A stretch of 64,000 bases of DNA from Hsuehochloa calcarea (lineage: Eukaryota > Streptophyta > Magnoliopsida > Poales > Poaceae): NCBI GenBank assembly GCA_036346395.1, contig CM070596.1, positions 25,706,177-25,770,176 of the forward strand, written 5' to 3'. The notes below the pieces were generated by a model. It had not been told where the DNA came from, searched no databases, and saw only the letters and a program-made list of their open reading frames with translations. The position numbers and the translations under genes were made by a program. Every line of letters starts with the position of its first letter. Within the stretch, counting starts at the first letter, position 1. Shown piece by piece: positions 10,179 through 22,749 of the stretch.

Positions 10179-12085
10179 TGTAGGACCGTAAAGGTGACTA
10201 GGGGGGTGAATAGGCGCTTTCTCAACTTTTTCGCCTAAATCAAATTCAACACGAACTTTACTCCTTTAGCTATGAAAGCTAAGAAGATCAGTAAGCGCAC
10301 AGTGGAAGCCTTATGCTGAATTCGATAACCCCGCTCAACCACATGACACACAAGTGGAGAATTGAACTCACTATTTTGGACTGGGTACTGGCGGTCAGAC
10401 CGGCAGGACACAGGCGGTCAGACCGACGTTAAACGAGCGGTCGGACCGGCTACTAACTGGCGGTCGGACCGGTGGATATCGGTTCGACCCGGCGATCTTG
10501 AAGCGATTCAAAAGCGAGGCGGTCGGACCGCCATTATAAAACCGGTCAGACTGGTCCAGTCCAGTACTGAAAAATTAAGCCCAAATCCAAAACGAAATTT
10601 GATCCAACTTTTGATTCAACCAATGAAACTTGACCAAATTTCGAGCACACCTCCCTAATGATATTAGAGACCTATTTCTAGCGACGATCCTTCAGATCCA
10701 CTTCGCAGAATCGATCTCTCAAGGATTTAACAAAGAAGTGCATAAACCCAAGAAATATGAAAAACTTTGATTCAAGACTTGCTTGTGGGGGTTGATGGTC
10801 TAGATGATTCTAGGAGTATTCCCACACATCAAAGCAAGACACAATGGGTCAAGAGACCAAGCTTAAACACTTGAATCAAGGAAGCACCAAATTCATCCAA
10901 AAGAGAGAAGAACGCAAAGGGAGACAAATGATCTCTCAAACAAGCATCACAAGATTGATTGATCTCACAAGATGCTTACAAAGCCACTCCAACAAGGAGG
11001 ACAAGAGCTCACCAAGGAGCAACCACAATCTCTCCCTCTCTTCCTCTCCAAACCCTAACCCTAGAAAAAGCTAAGGGCAAACCAAATGAATGCTTCAAGA
11101 GGGTTTTACATCTCCCCCCTTCTATTTATACTAGAGGACTAGGGTTTCACTTTTGGGACCCACTCACACATGGGACCCACACACAACATCTGTTGAAGCA
11201 ATCGCCTGCTCACCACGTGTAGGTTGATCAGCGGTTCTCATCACGTCGCCAAGCCTCTCTTGTCCGAATCCCATCGGAACCTTCCAGAGACTCGCACTGA
11301 CTTCCGCACCACCTGATCCAACCAGCTGTACCGAACCACCCGTTCGATCCATCTTGCCCATTCTGCACCATGCTTGAGTCACACGACCTCACCTGGTATC
11401 CATGATCGTTCTGGACCTCAGCTCTCCAAGCGTAGTCCCGATCCACCTCACCGTTGACGTCATAGACCTGCAAGCCACCTGCACAGCAATAGACAAACAA
11501 ACCGTTTCCGGGAACAAGTTCTTCACAATTTGACCCACGTTAGTTCCACAATGCAATATGCAACAATAAAGCATTGAACTCCATACATAAACCACAATCA
11601 AAACACATCAATGCAAACTTGGCTAACCTCCAAGTCATCGGCGGTCTGACCGCCCCACAAGGCCGGTCCGACCGATTTCAGGCCGGTCGGACCGATCCCA
11701 CAACGGCGGTCGGACCGCCCGAAAGGACTTACCAAATTTTCAGCGTGAAAATCCGAAACCTTCTGGAATTTTCAACTCAATAGAACTTTTGACTGGGAGC
11801 TCCAAAAATGATGTGACCACATCCAGGAGACTCCCCTCACTTGCCTACACAACCTATTTTTGGCTCAGCTCCAAAAACCACTTTTCAATTTACCGGTCGG
11901 ACCGGCCACCATGGCCGGTCGGACCTCTCCACGGGCGGTCTGACCGCCCGACACAACCGGTCAGACCGCCTGTGGTCTGACAGCCTTGGAGCAAACCCGA
12001 AAATGCGAGATTTTGCAAACCAACAACGCCATTGCCAATTGCCTCATCATCCTGAGATCGTGCACATATCCTCACGATATCCACA
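10179..12085 (-). repeat. Element A 3' LTR
   Basis: Begins TGTAGGACCGTAAAGG and ends ATATCCACA on the + strand, so the element reads leftward. It is directly preceded (element sense) by polypurine AAGGGGGAGAT at 12086-12096. A reversed TATA box (TATTTATA) lies at 11123-11130. Palindrome clusters of the GGTCNGACC type are at 10385-10560 and 11640-11980. In these clusters its CAG/CTG-containing words are better preserved than in the partner LTR at 29718. Confidence 0.95.
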
Positions 12086-13478
12086 ATCTCCCCCTTGATG
12101 AACACATTGGCAATTTCCAAGAAAATGTGGTTTTTCGAAATGAAAAGTAAAAACTTTGCCGTTTTCGCATAAAGGCACAACTTGGTCCATAAGCAAGAAA
12201 AAGCCTAGGAACCGACCAAGCTGGCTTTAGAATAGTATAAGCAAGAGAGATAAAGCAATGAAAGCACCAAAGGATTCAATTTCCAGAAAGTAGCCAAAAA
12301 TCTCACTTAGGTCCAAATGAAAGACAATTGTTCTATTTGACCTTTGATCATTGTGAGTCTTCTTCAATTGCAAATGAAATCAGGAAAAGGCAATAGAACC
12401 AAAAGACTTAACTCACTATGATCACAAACTTTCAAAAGGTTCAATTTTTTATTTTATGAAGTTCTTTTATATTAAACCTTAAGTATGAAACCAAAAGCTC
12501 CAAACAGCATTTTCTTCACAATCTTTCTCCCCCTTTGACAATGAATTCATCAAGATGCATGGTGAAAGAAAGAGCATGAAGGAATGACTTTATTTTTGAA
12601 CTTTAGTAGAAAGGAGCCATGACCATTATACATGTAGACAATACAAGTATTATACCAAGCCATATAAAGAGTAGACGCTATATTCAATCATGGCAAAACA
12701 TGTACTGCAAAGCCAAAACCAAAATAGCAGTTCTCTGAGATTAACAGAATTAATACCATGAAAAGTTGCTCAATATCATAGTTTCACTAACAGCAACCAA
12801 AAATGAGTCAAGCCATGTCTATAAGTAAAAAGAGACTCAAAACAAGAACTGAGGCATTTTGAGCATTAAGAGTACATTTTTGAAGCAAGACTCAAGCACT
12901 CAGCCTTTTTGAGCATTTTCCTAAAAAAGAATTTTTTTTACTATGCTAGATCTCAAGCCTTGCCGCGACCATCTCAAGCGATAAGCTTAAAAGAATGATC
13001 TAGGTCATCCAAAACTCCCCCTGAGTTCATGCCTAGTGCAATGGCAAGCCGTCTCATGAGAAAGGATTGGTGAGATCGATTTTTCACACGAGAAAATCTC
13101 ATTTTTCATTTGCTTGACTTAAGAAGATAAAAAGCTCATTTTTCATCTCAAAATAAGTTCAAGACTCAATTCAACCTATTTAACATGGCAAGAATCATAA
13201 GAGGATCACTAGAGCAAAACTAGTCACAAGATCCAACAAGACATGATTTGATTCAATTTGCTCACAGATATAAAGCTAGCAAGGCAAAAGCTAAGCTAAA
13301 CAAGAAGAGTCATAAAAGAAGTCTAGCAGACTAACACTTGATATGACAAGGTATAGAGTATGAAGTCAAGTCATACAAGGATAATGATCAAAGCTCCACA
13401 ACTTTTATTATACAATGCAAGACAAATGAATTGAAGCATGCATTATGATACAATGAATGCAAAAAGAGCAACTTCCCC
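12086..13478 (-). other. Element A post-pol non-coding region with four polypurine tracts
   Basis: There is no coding sequence between the end of RNase H and the 3' LTR. On the minus strand it holds GGGGGA-type polypurine tracts at about 13474 (TTGAGGGGGAAG), 13017 (CTCAGGGGGAG), 12527 (TCAAAGGGGGAGAAAG) and 12086-12096 (AAGGGGGAGAT, the one abutting the LTR). Repeated polypurine tracts before the 3' LTR are a known Sirevirus trait. No env-like open frame is present. Confidence 0.85.
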
Positions 13479-13479
13479 C

Positions 13480-14305
13480 TCAAAACAGCCCAATGGGACT
13501 AATAACCCCTAACTCTCCCCGCAAAACAGCAAAACGAGAAGAATCAAGAGCTTTAGTGAAAATATCTGCAAGCTGTTGCTCAGACTCTACAAAGTGAAGC
13601 ACCACATCACCTTTCTCAACATGGTCTCTAAGAAAATGAAATCGAATATCAATATGTTTAGTCCTGGAATGTTGCACTGGGTTCTTTGCAATATTAATTG
13701 CAGAAGTGTTGTCACAGAAAAGAGGAACACTTCTCAAAGATAACCCATAGTCTCGCAGTGTAGATAAAATCCAGAGAACCTGAGAGCAACCAGCGCGCAG
13801 ACTACATACTTGGCCTCGGTGTGGGATCAGGCAACCAAGACTGTTTTCTAGAAGACCAAGAAACAAGAGATGTGCCCAAGAAATGACAATGCCAGAAGTA
13901 CTCTTCCTATCCACTCTACACCCCGCAAAGTCAGTATCAGAAAATGCTCGAATTGAGAGAGTAGAAGAAGAAGAATACCAGAGTCCAAAGTCAAGCGTAT
14001 CTTGAAGGTACCTGAAGATGCGGCGTACTACTTGACGATGAGAAGCACGAGGAAGCTCGAAGCGGCGCACGGACATACAAATAATTGTATGTCCTACCTC
14101 GTACGCCGTGAGATAGAGGAGGAGCCAATCATCTGCGGTACTCATTCCGGTCCACGGACTCTCCATCCTCATCGTGGTCCAAACGGTGGTTGTAGCAATG
14201 GGAGTAGACATTGGCCTCTCGCTTCCCATATTGAAGCGCTAGAAGAAGGTTCTTTGTATACTTACTCTGGTGAACGAAGGTGCCTTCTTTCAGTTGCTTG
14301 CTTTG
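13480..14305 (-). pseudogene. Element A pol, C-terminal part: end of RT and RNase H
   Basis: Frame fragments match Copia RNase H in order: KEGTFVHQSKYTKNLL near 14260, GSERPMSTPIATTT (14229 on), FSDTDFAGCRVDRKSTSG (about 13947-13894), FCDNTSAINIAKNPVQHSRTKHIDI and VESEQQLADIFTKALD, ending ELGVISPIGLF at 13482. The TARP-like middle is frameshifted. The fragment ends at element B, which is inserted in the codons just after a FFLGL motif; the other half of pol resumes at 24621. Confidence 0.9.
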
Positions 14306-15307
14306 TAAACTGTAGGACCGGAAAGGCGACTAGGGGGGTGAATAGGCGCTTTCTAAACTTTTTCTCCTAAATCAAATTCAACACGAACTTTACTCCTTTA
14401 GCTATGAAAGCTAAGAAGATCGATAGCGCCGCGATGGAAGCCTTGTCTTGAATTCGATAACCCGATAACCACACGTCGTAAAAGTGGAGACTTAATCTCA
14501 AAGGGCGATCTGAGCACAGCGGTCCGACCGGCTACTGAGGCGATCGACCGACGTTCAACCAATGATCGACCGGCAACTAACAAAGCGGTCGGACCGGTGG
14601 GCAGCGGTTCGACCCAAGCGATCAATGATGCGAATACACGGGCGGTCGGACGCCGTTACAACACCGATCGACCGGTTCGATCCGATCTTGAAAAATCAAG
14701 CCCAAATCCAAAACGAAATTTGATCCAACTTTTGATTCAACCAATGAAACTTGACCAAATTTCGAGCACACCTCCCTAATGATATTAGAGACCTATTTCT
14801 AGCGACGATCCTTCGATCCACTTCACGAATCGATCTCTCAAGGATTAAACAAAGAAGTGCACAAACCCTAGAAATATAAAAATCTTTGATTCAAGACTTG
14901 CTTGTGGGGGTTGATGGTCTAGATGATTCTAGGAGTACTCCCACACATCAAAGCAAGACAAAGTGGGTCAATAGACCAAGTTTAACCTCTTGAATCAAGG
15001 AAGCACCAAATTCATTCAAATGAGAGAAGAACACAAAAAAAGACAAATGAACTCTCAAGCAAGCATCACAAGATTGATTGATCTCACAAGATGCTTACAA
15101 AGCCACTCCCTCAAGGAGGACAAGAGCTCACCAAGGAGCAACCACAATCTCTCCCTCTCTTCCTCTCCAAACCCTAACCCTAGAAAAGGCTAAGGAACTT
15201 CCAAATGAATGCCTCAAGGGGGTTTTACATATCCCCCCTTCTATTTATAGGAGAGGACTAGGGTTACACTTTTGGGACCCATTCACACATGGGACCCACA
15301 CACAACA

Positions 15308-17750
15308 TGTAATACTCTGAAAAATAATATTAATATTAATAAAAGCGTCTTAATGGTCGGAGTGTAATTAAATTAATTAGTTAAAGAATTTAGGGCTTGT
15401 GCGTAATTAAAGATTTTAGTATACGTGGAAATAGGATAATTCAGAATTTTTAAGAGCTGTATAAATGGATTGTGGATTTTTAGAAACCCTAGCAATCCTT
15501 TCATTTTCTTTTTCCACCGCGCCTCAGCCATTTTCTTCTGCGCCTTGACTTCTTTTTTTGCGCTTGGCGTGCGCATTACTGCTTCCGCCGCCCTGCTGCG
15601 TTACTGCCGGCTCTTCTGCGAGAGCTGCTCTGCTGCGTGTCTTTGCGGCTTCTTATTCTTTGTCTTTGCCGCGAGGCGCTCCGAGCCGAAGACCTGCGCG
15701 CTTGACCGATTCTTTGCGCCGCTTCTTCTGTATTTGTCTTCTTTGTCTTTGATTCTTCTTGCCGATACCGCATTCTTTTTCTTTGCCGGCCCGCTTCTTT
15801 GGATTGTTTCTTGGTCGCTTCGCTACTGAACGCCGCGCCTAGCCGAGCGACTGCGCTGCTTTTTCTTTGACGTTGCGTGTCGCTTTGCCGCCAAGTCTTT
15901 GCCGCCCGTTGGTCGTTGTTGCTATTGGATCGGCCGAGCTTCTTCTTATTCGTTGCCGATCATTGTGCATGCTGTATTTGCCGAGCCGAGTCTCCTGCGC
16001 GTGGAAAACCAGGTGTAATACATGTTCTCTCTGTTTTGCTATGTTAATTAGAGATTATAATTGAGGTTAATTAGAGAGGGTTCTATAGTTTTAGTCAAAG
16101 TGCCGAGTAATAGATCTGTTTAATAGATCCGTTTAGCCTGTTGTTCCGTGTACGATTTATTCGGGTATCATAACGGCGAATTTTGGAAATCTCATCTACT
16201 GGATAATTGTAGATAATTTCGATATCTTTCTATAGCATGTTTTATCATGTCAATCGGACAAGTAGATTTCGAGATATGATTTTCGGAAGACCGCTGTTTT
16301 TACGGTTGTCGTCTTTCGGCGCTGTTTCGGAAGACCGGTTATTAAAAATAGTAAACAGATTAATTAGTGTTTTTGATCTACATGAAAGTTGTAGATAATT
16401 GTCCAATGGTTCTGTAGAATCTGAGAACGCGCATTTTGGTTGAGTAAAACAAAAGTTATGAATTTAGTAAGACTGCTGTTCCGAAGCGGACAGACCGACT
16501 TTCTGGGCTAAATACGGAGGGTTAGATGATTTAATTAGAAGACTGTGTAATCTAAGAAAATGTGGATAATTTTATAAAGAATCCAGAATGGGGTGGTTTG
16601 TGCTGATCGGACTTTTGAGTCAAAAGTTACGTTCGTTTTAGTACTAAGTCAGCAATGGGTAACTTTTCGGTACCAGAGTAACGTGGTATATTTGGGGACG
16701 TGTAGGAGCGGTGTCGATTCATTGTCGTTCTTATGATGCTGTAGCTTGTATTGAGATTTGTGTATCTAATGTAGGAGAGGTGTCGTACTTGTTGCCATCT
16801 GCTAGCCAAATTGTGCGTCGCAACTAGTAAAGGCAAGTGCATGGTAGACAGCGATCAATGATCGATCACTGTTTTCTTTATCTTCTATTACCATTATTGT
16901 TGTGCTTTTATTTGGTTTAATTGCAAACAATGAATTGGTATGTTTATATCTTTGTTGACAAGCATGATGAAAAGTTGGATATGATGTTTATGATGGAGTT
17001 TGCATGTTTGCATTCATAAGCATCTTTGCATAAGAGAAGGTGATCATGATTGATCACAACTCCACGGGAGTGGAGGAGGTCCCCGATCCTTGAGGAGGAA
17101 CGGGCTTGAGAGTGAATGTTGTCGCGAGCATTCACTCATGCTATCTCCGTATCTGTGAAAGAAGTGCATGTGGACATGTAGAATAGATTTGCATTGGTAC
17201 ATGAGATTAATGGATGTGAATCAAAGAGAATATAACTGCATGAGAATATTAATGGAAGTACTGTGATGATAATGAATTTATTGAATGTTTGTTGATTTAT
17301 TATTGTTCGTTGTTTATGGATGTGTTTGCTGAGTCGTGGACTCACCCTTGCTCTATTGTTGTCTTTAGGTGATCTTCGAGGGTGCCGTAACTGAGAGCGA
17401 GTAGAGCACATGGACAACACATGATCATTTGCCATATGAATCTTTTCATTCACAATTGGATTACTCTTGGACATGTTAGTTATTGAATAATGTTTAGGAC
17501 AATGTTTGGACTAGACTATTTGCTTTATTAATCTGGATTCATTGGTTGCTGCTATTTTGGATTATTTACCTGGTTATAATTTCCACTTGATTATTTATTA
17601 TCGTTTGATCCATAATTATACATGTTCTTTTGTGATCCATGGTTATGGTTACTGTTGTTTTCTTGCTGAAATTTTATAGTGTGTCGATAATTATTAGTTA
17701 GAGAGTAGTGTGGTGGCATTCTAGGCTCAGTGTTGGGCTGGGGTGTTACA
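15308..17750 (+). mobile_element. Solo LTR, Ty3/gypsy-like, third nesting level
   Basis: Starts TGTAATACTCTG, ends GGGGTGTTACA, and is flanked by an exact CAACA duplication (15303-15307 and 17751-17755). The uninterrupted target can be read in the sister LTR near 23715. It contains a TATA box (TATAAAT, 15460-15466), a GC/T-rich leader, and a GACTCACCC...TTTAG|GTGAT stretch near 17338-17371 typical of long gypsy LTRs. No internal domain, primer site or coding region is present. Open frames such as 15470-15829 lie in the low-complexity leader and are not genes. Confidence 0.9.
15460..15466 (+). promoter_or_regulatory. TATA box of nested gypsy-like LTR
   Basis: TATAAAT about 150 bp inside the LTR start and about 30 bp upstream of TTTTTAGAAACCCTAGC, a leader-like start. 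This position fits an LTR core promoter. Confidence 0.45.
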
Positions 17751-18637
17751 CAACATCTGTTGAAGCAATCGCCTGCTTCACCACATGTAGGTTGATCAGC
17801 GGTTCTCATCGCGTCGCCAAGCCTCTCTTGTCCGAATCCCATCGGAACCTCCCAGAGACTCGCACCGATATCCGCACCGCTTTGATCCAACCAATTGCAC
17901 CAACCACCGTTCGATCCATCTTGCCCATCCTGCACCATGCTTGAGTCACACGACCTCACCCGGTATCCACGATCGTTCTGGACCTCAGCTCTCCAAGCGT
18001 AGTCCCGATCCACTCACCGTTGACGTCGTTGACCTGCAAGCCACCGCACAACGAATAGACAAACAAACCGTTTCCGGGAACAAGTTCTTCACAACTTGAC
18101 CCACGTTAGCTCCGCAATGCAATATACATCAATAAAGCATTGATAACCAAACATAAAACACAATCAAAACACACCAATGCAAACTTGGCTCACCTCCAAG
18201 TCATCGCCGGTCTGACCGCCCCACAAGGCTGGTCCGACCGATATCAGGCCGGTCGGACCGCTCCCACAATGGTCGGACGACGGTCCAAACAACCAAATTT
18301 CGACGAAAATCCAAACCTTCTCGGAATTTTCAACTCAATAGAACTTTTGACCGGAGCTCCAAAATGATGCAACCACATCCAGGAGACTCCCCTCACCTGC
18401 CTACACAACCTATTTTTGGATTAGCTCCAAAATCCAATTTTAGGTCAGGACGGTCCGACCGGCCACCACTGCCGGTCCGACCGTCCCACGGGCGGTCTGA
18501 CCGCCCCAACGCCGGGCCGACCGCTGTGGTCCGACAAAGAAGAAAAACCTCAAACCGCGAGATTTTGCAAACCAACAAAGCCATTGCCAATTGACTCATC
18601 ATCCTGAGATCGTGCACATATCCTCACGATATCCACC

Positions 18638-20030
18638 TTCTCCCCCTTGATGAACACATTGGCAATTATCAAGAAAATATGGTTTTTCAAATTGAAAAGT
18701 AAAACAAATCGCCGTTTTCGCATAAAGGCACAACTTGGTCCATAAGCAAGAAAAAGCCTAGGCAACCACAAAGTCGGCTTCGTAATAGTATAGGCAAGTG
18801 AGATAAGGCAATGAAAGCACAAAATGATTCAAATTCCAGAAAGTGGCCAAAAATCTCACTTAGGTCCATATGAAAGACAAAATATTCTATTTGACCTTTG
18901 ATCATTGTGAGTCTTCTTCAATTGCAATTAAGATCAGAAAAAGGCAATAAAACCCAGAGACTCAACTCACTGTGATCACAAATTTTTAAGAGGTTCACAT
19001 ATTTTTTTTTTGTGTGTGTTCTTTGATGTATGAAACCTTATGTAAACCAAAAGCTCCAAAACAGCATTTTCTTCAATCCTTCTCCCCCTTTGACAATGAA
19101 TTCATCAAGATGCAAGGAAAAAGAAAGAGCATGAAGAAATGACTTTATTTGAAATTTAACAAAAGGAGCCATGACCATTATCGAAGTAGACAGTACAAGA
19201 AATATACCAAGCCATAAAAGATGAAGAAGCTATATTCAATCATGGCAAAACATCTACTGCAAAGCTAAAACCAAAATAGCAGCAATCTGAGATTAAAAGA
19301 ATTAAAACCATGAAAGGTTGCTCAATGTCATAGATTCACTGAAAGCAACCAAAAATGAGCCAAGCCATGTCTATAAGTAAAAAGAGACTCAACACAAGAA
19401 CTGAGGCATTTTGAGCAATAAGAGTATTCTTTTGAAGCAAAACTCAAGCACTTAGCATTTTGAGCATTTCCTAAAAGGATTTTTCCTCTGTGCTAGATCT
19501 CAAGCCTTGCCGCGACCATCTCAAGCGATAAGCTTAAAAGAGTGGTCTAGGTCATCCAAACCTCCCCCTGAGTTCATGCCTAGTGCAATGGCAAGCCGTC
19601 TCATGAGAAAGGATTGGTGAGATCGCTTTTTACATACGAAAATCTCATTTTCCAATTGCTTGACTTAAGAAGATAAAAAGCTCATTTTCATCTCAAAATA
19701 AGTTCAAGACTCAATTCAACCTATATGACATGGCAAGAATCATAAAAGGATCACTAGAGCAAAACTAGTCACAAGATCCAACAAGACATGATTTGATTCA
19801 TATTGCTCACAGATATAAAGCTAGCAAGGAGAAAGCTAAGCTAAAACACGAAGAGACATAAAAGAAGTCTAGCAGACCATCACTTGATATGACAAGGTAT
19901 AGAGTATGAAATCAAACCATACCAGGATAATAATCAAAGCTCCACAAGTTTTATTATGCAATGCAAGACATTTGAAATGAAAATGCATTATGATACAATG
20001 AATGCAAAAAGAGCAAATTCCCTCAAAACA
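18638..20030 (-). other. Element B non-coding tail with polypurine tracts
   Basis: Counterpart of 12086-13478 in element A. Minus-strand polypurine tracts are at about 18641 (AAGGGGGAGAA), 19081 (TCAAAGGGGGAGAA) and 19561 (CTCAGGGGGAG); the fourth, next to the deletion junction, is reduced to TTTTGAGGGAA near 20018. No coding sequence. Confidence 0.8.
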
Positions 20031-22694
20031 TCCATGCCTCAGTACTGGGATTTGAAATAAAAGATCTAGGTGTTCAGTACTGAGATGGACGATGCCTAGG
20101 AATAGCAAAAGAAACAGCAGAAAGATGATTAGGCACAAAATCATAAGAATGCCCACGAGCACCACCTGGACCTCTCCAAAACGATCTACCAAAAGACCGA
20201 TACTCCCCCTGTCTAGGTGCTACCCGTGGTCTATCCTCACGATATCCAAAGCCAAGCTGCTTTGCTGGACCCACGGAAGAGTCAACAAAATTCTCTACAA
20301 ACCTAGGCCTATATGTGGTACATTGAATAGGTTTTTGGCTCTAGAGACTACAAGCAAGAAGAGACTCCTCTAATGGATCTCAAAGTGCTCATTCTCTCTT
20401 TCCTCTCAATTTTTGCTCTCCGGAAGCAAAACTCAACAGTGTGGCCCTCTTTCTTGCAGAAGGTGCAATGGTACTTGACCTTTTGAGGGGTCCGTACAGG
20501 AGAAACAGAAGAACCTTTCTTGCTAGAAAGAGTTTGAGCAGAACCTGCAGATTTAAAAACACTCTTTGAAGTCATAGGAGGTTCTTGCTCAACCAAACCA
20601 CTTTTCACAGCTCTAGCAATCTTTGGTGATAGATTCTTGGAAAGCTCTAGGGACTTAGAACCTAGGCCACTATTTTTCACACTCACCTTGGATTGATCTA
20701 GAATCAAGTTGAGTTTCTTTTTCCCACTAGTAAACTTCTCAAGAGTCATTTTGAGATAATCATTCTCTTTTGCCAAAGCTCCACAATTGGAGCACTTTTC
20801 AGAATTGATTACCTCAACATGTTTGCTCTCAAGAAGATCCACTTCCACTTTGAGAGCCTCACAAGACACACAATAGGACTCTCCAATCCTATTCAACTGC
20901 TCCTTAAATTTGACTCTAAAAGCCTCTTGTATCTTACCAATTACAGTTTCAACTTCAGCATGCAACATACAAGAGGAAGAATCAATGACTTTCTTGGAAG
21001 CAGTAAGAGACATGGATCTTTCAATTTTAGCTTTCTCTTCAAGAGTCTTGTTTAAATCTTCAATCTCAATTGTAAGCTTAGGACAATTTTCACATGAAGC
21101 AGCTCTAGAGTAAACGACCATTTCGGTCAACTCTTGCATTTTAATCCTATTGTTCTTACAATGAGAGCAAGTGTGACTAGCATCAAATTTTTGCAATTCT
21201 TTCAAAGAGCTATTCAGTTTTAATTCTAGCAAAGCACAATTTGAGCAAGTTAAAGGAATAGCATCCAAGGTAGTCACACCAAGCGGAATGGCATCCATGC
21301 AAACAGAACTAGACTTGAGAGATTCTAGTTCAAAAGAGCATTTTCAATTGCGTTTCAACAGAGGAATGAGCATAATTTAAGCTTGACAATTCATTAAGCA
21401 AGCTAGAGCATGATTCACAGAAATCATCAGGATTAATGGATTTGAGCCTAACAACTTCTAGGTTCAAATTATCAATCATAGTATCCTGTTTCTTAATCAA
21501 TTTAACTTGCTTATGCATTTTTGTTCAAGAAGCACCAAAGCCCTTTTCATGTCGAAGTGAAGGGCATACCTCATCGGGATCACTAAAAGGATCCTCATTT
21601 GTTGGAGGAGTCATTTGTCGTGGTCGTTCTTAGCCATGAAGCACATGTCAATGAAATCACGTGCCTTCTTCTTGCCACGGAGTCACTTTTGTCGCCCTCC
21701 ATCTCCGAGTCCACATCTTCCATGCTCACATCCTCTAGAGCTTCAAGGACTCGGTGACAAACTTGCGATAGTTTGTCTTCTTGGACTTAGCATCCTCGCT
21801 TGAGGATGCCTTTGTGACTCCTTCTCCTCTTTGCCCTTGACTTGGGGCATCTAGGCGAATGTGGTTTGGCTCACCACACTCAAAACATGTGATAGGTCCA
21901 CCTCTCCTCCTACTCCTCACATTGTTGTAAGCTCGTGAATTTTGTGGATAGGAGGGCTAAATCATCTTGGGTAGTCTCTCAAGTTGCTCATCGCTCAAAG
22001 AATGCAAAGCGATAAACGAAAAGCGGATGAGCTAACATCAAAAGAATCGAGTATCTATCCTTAGATTGGTCGACCACTAAAGCCATCGAATCGGTCATGG
22101 GAGGCGAGATAAAATCAATCTCATGCGTCTTCAACCTAGAGTAAAGCTTATCCATGGTAAGCTCACTCATGATGATGTTGTCATTTATGGCGTTGATCTT
22201 CATTCCCAGCACCTTCACATCCAAAGCACCCAAAAGTCAAGTGCATTTTAGACTCGTAAAATACAAGATCAACAAATAGCGGAGATCATGAAGAATTTTA
22301 GAAAATCTCCCCACACTCATCTAAAGATTCACGAGTCTTTGCTCGATCTTGGAGTATGCTTTCTTTAGCTGGTTCTGTCTCACTTCCTTGATCGCAGTGG
22401 ACCCTTCATGATAATCACAAAGAGTCCACCAGATCTCATGAGCAGACAACAAATGAGCGACACGCTCAAACTCCGATCGACTAAGGCCTTGAATCAAAAA
22501 ATTCCGAGCCCTGCTGTTGTTCTCCACATCTGGAGTGATCAAATTGTCATCGGCTGGCACGACATAAGGGTGTTTCACCTTAAGCCAAATTGCGTGCCCT
22601 TGAGCCTCGATGTAGGCTGCATTCGGGCCTTCCAATAAGCAAAATCAACTCCATCAAAAACATGTGGCCTGATTGAATATCTTTCAGTCGCCAT
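20031..22694 (-). pseudogene. Element B gag with zinc knuckle and CxxC coiled coil
   Basis: The start ATG is at 22694-22692, 42 bp after the primer site. In order: N-terminal capsid-like segment (AYIEAQGHAIWLKVK; LCDYHEGSTAIKEVRQNQLK), CCHC knuckle CFECGEPNHIRLDAP with its last Cys lost, then a long heptad-rich region with CxxC pairs (CSNC, CSHC, CENC, CVSC, CSNC) and a second knuckle CTFCKKEGHTVEFC that is intact. Several frameshifts (around 22640, 22240, 21920, 21340) break the frame. The basic tail ends near IPRHRPSQY (about 20077) and the element then passes into the polypurine region without pol. Confidence 0.88.
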
Positions 22695-22735
22695 AGCTCC
22701 AAAGACCGGTTAAGATCTATGAGAAGAGCTAACCG

Positions 22736-22747
22736 GCTCTAATACCA
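22736..22747 (-). promoter_or_regulatory. Element B primer binding site
   Basis: On the minus strand TGGTATTAGAGC, two bases after the 5' LTR. It is complementary to the 3' end of initiator tRNA-Met except for one C-to-T change relative to TGGTATCAGAGC. Confidence 0.85.
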
Positions 22748-22749
22748 CT

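Larger units (their letters stand above)
14311..18637 (-). repeat. Element B 3' LTR (interrupted by solo LTR 15308-17750)
   Basis: Starts TGTAGGACCGGAAAGG and ends ATATCCACC, where the expected terminal CACA is altered to CACC. Removing the insert and its 5-bp duplication leaves about 1.88 kb. The palindrome cluster at 14515-14690 is damaged: many GGTCNGACC words appear as GATCGACC and similar, with single-base losses relative to the 5' LTR. Confidence 0.9.

Noticed and set aside
10385..11980. Regularly recurring short palindromes that could suggest a CRISPR array
   Set aside because: Spacing is irregular, the repeats are 9-13 bp, there are no uniform spacers, and they lie in LTRs of plant retrotransposons.
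15470..15829. Open frame of 119 codons with hydrophobic, Phe/Leu-rich product
   Set aside because: It lies in the CT-rich leader of a solo LTR with exact target duplications. The composition follows base bias and matches no domain.
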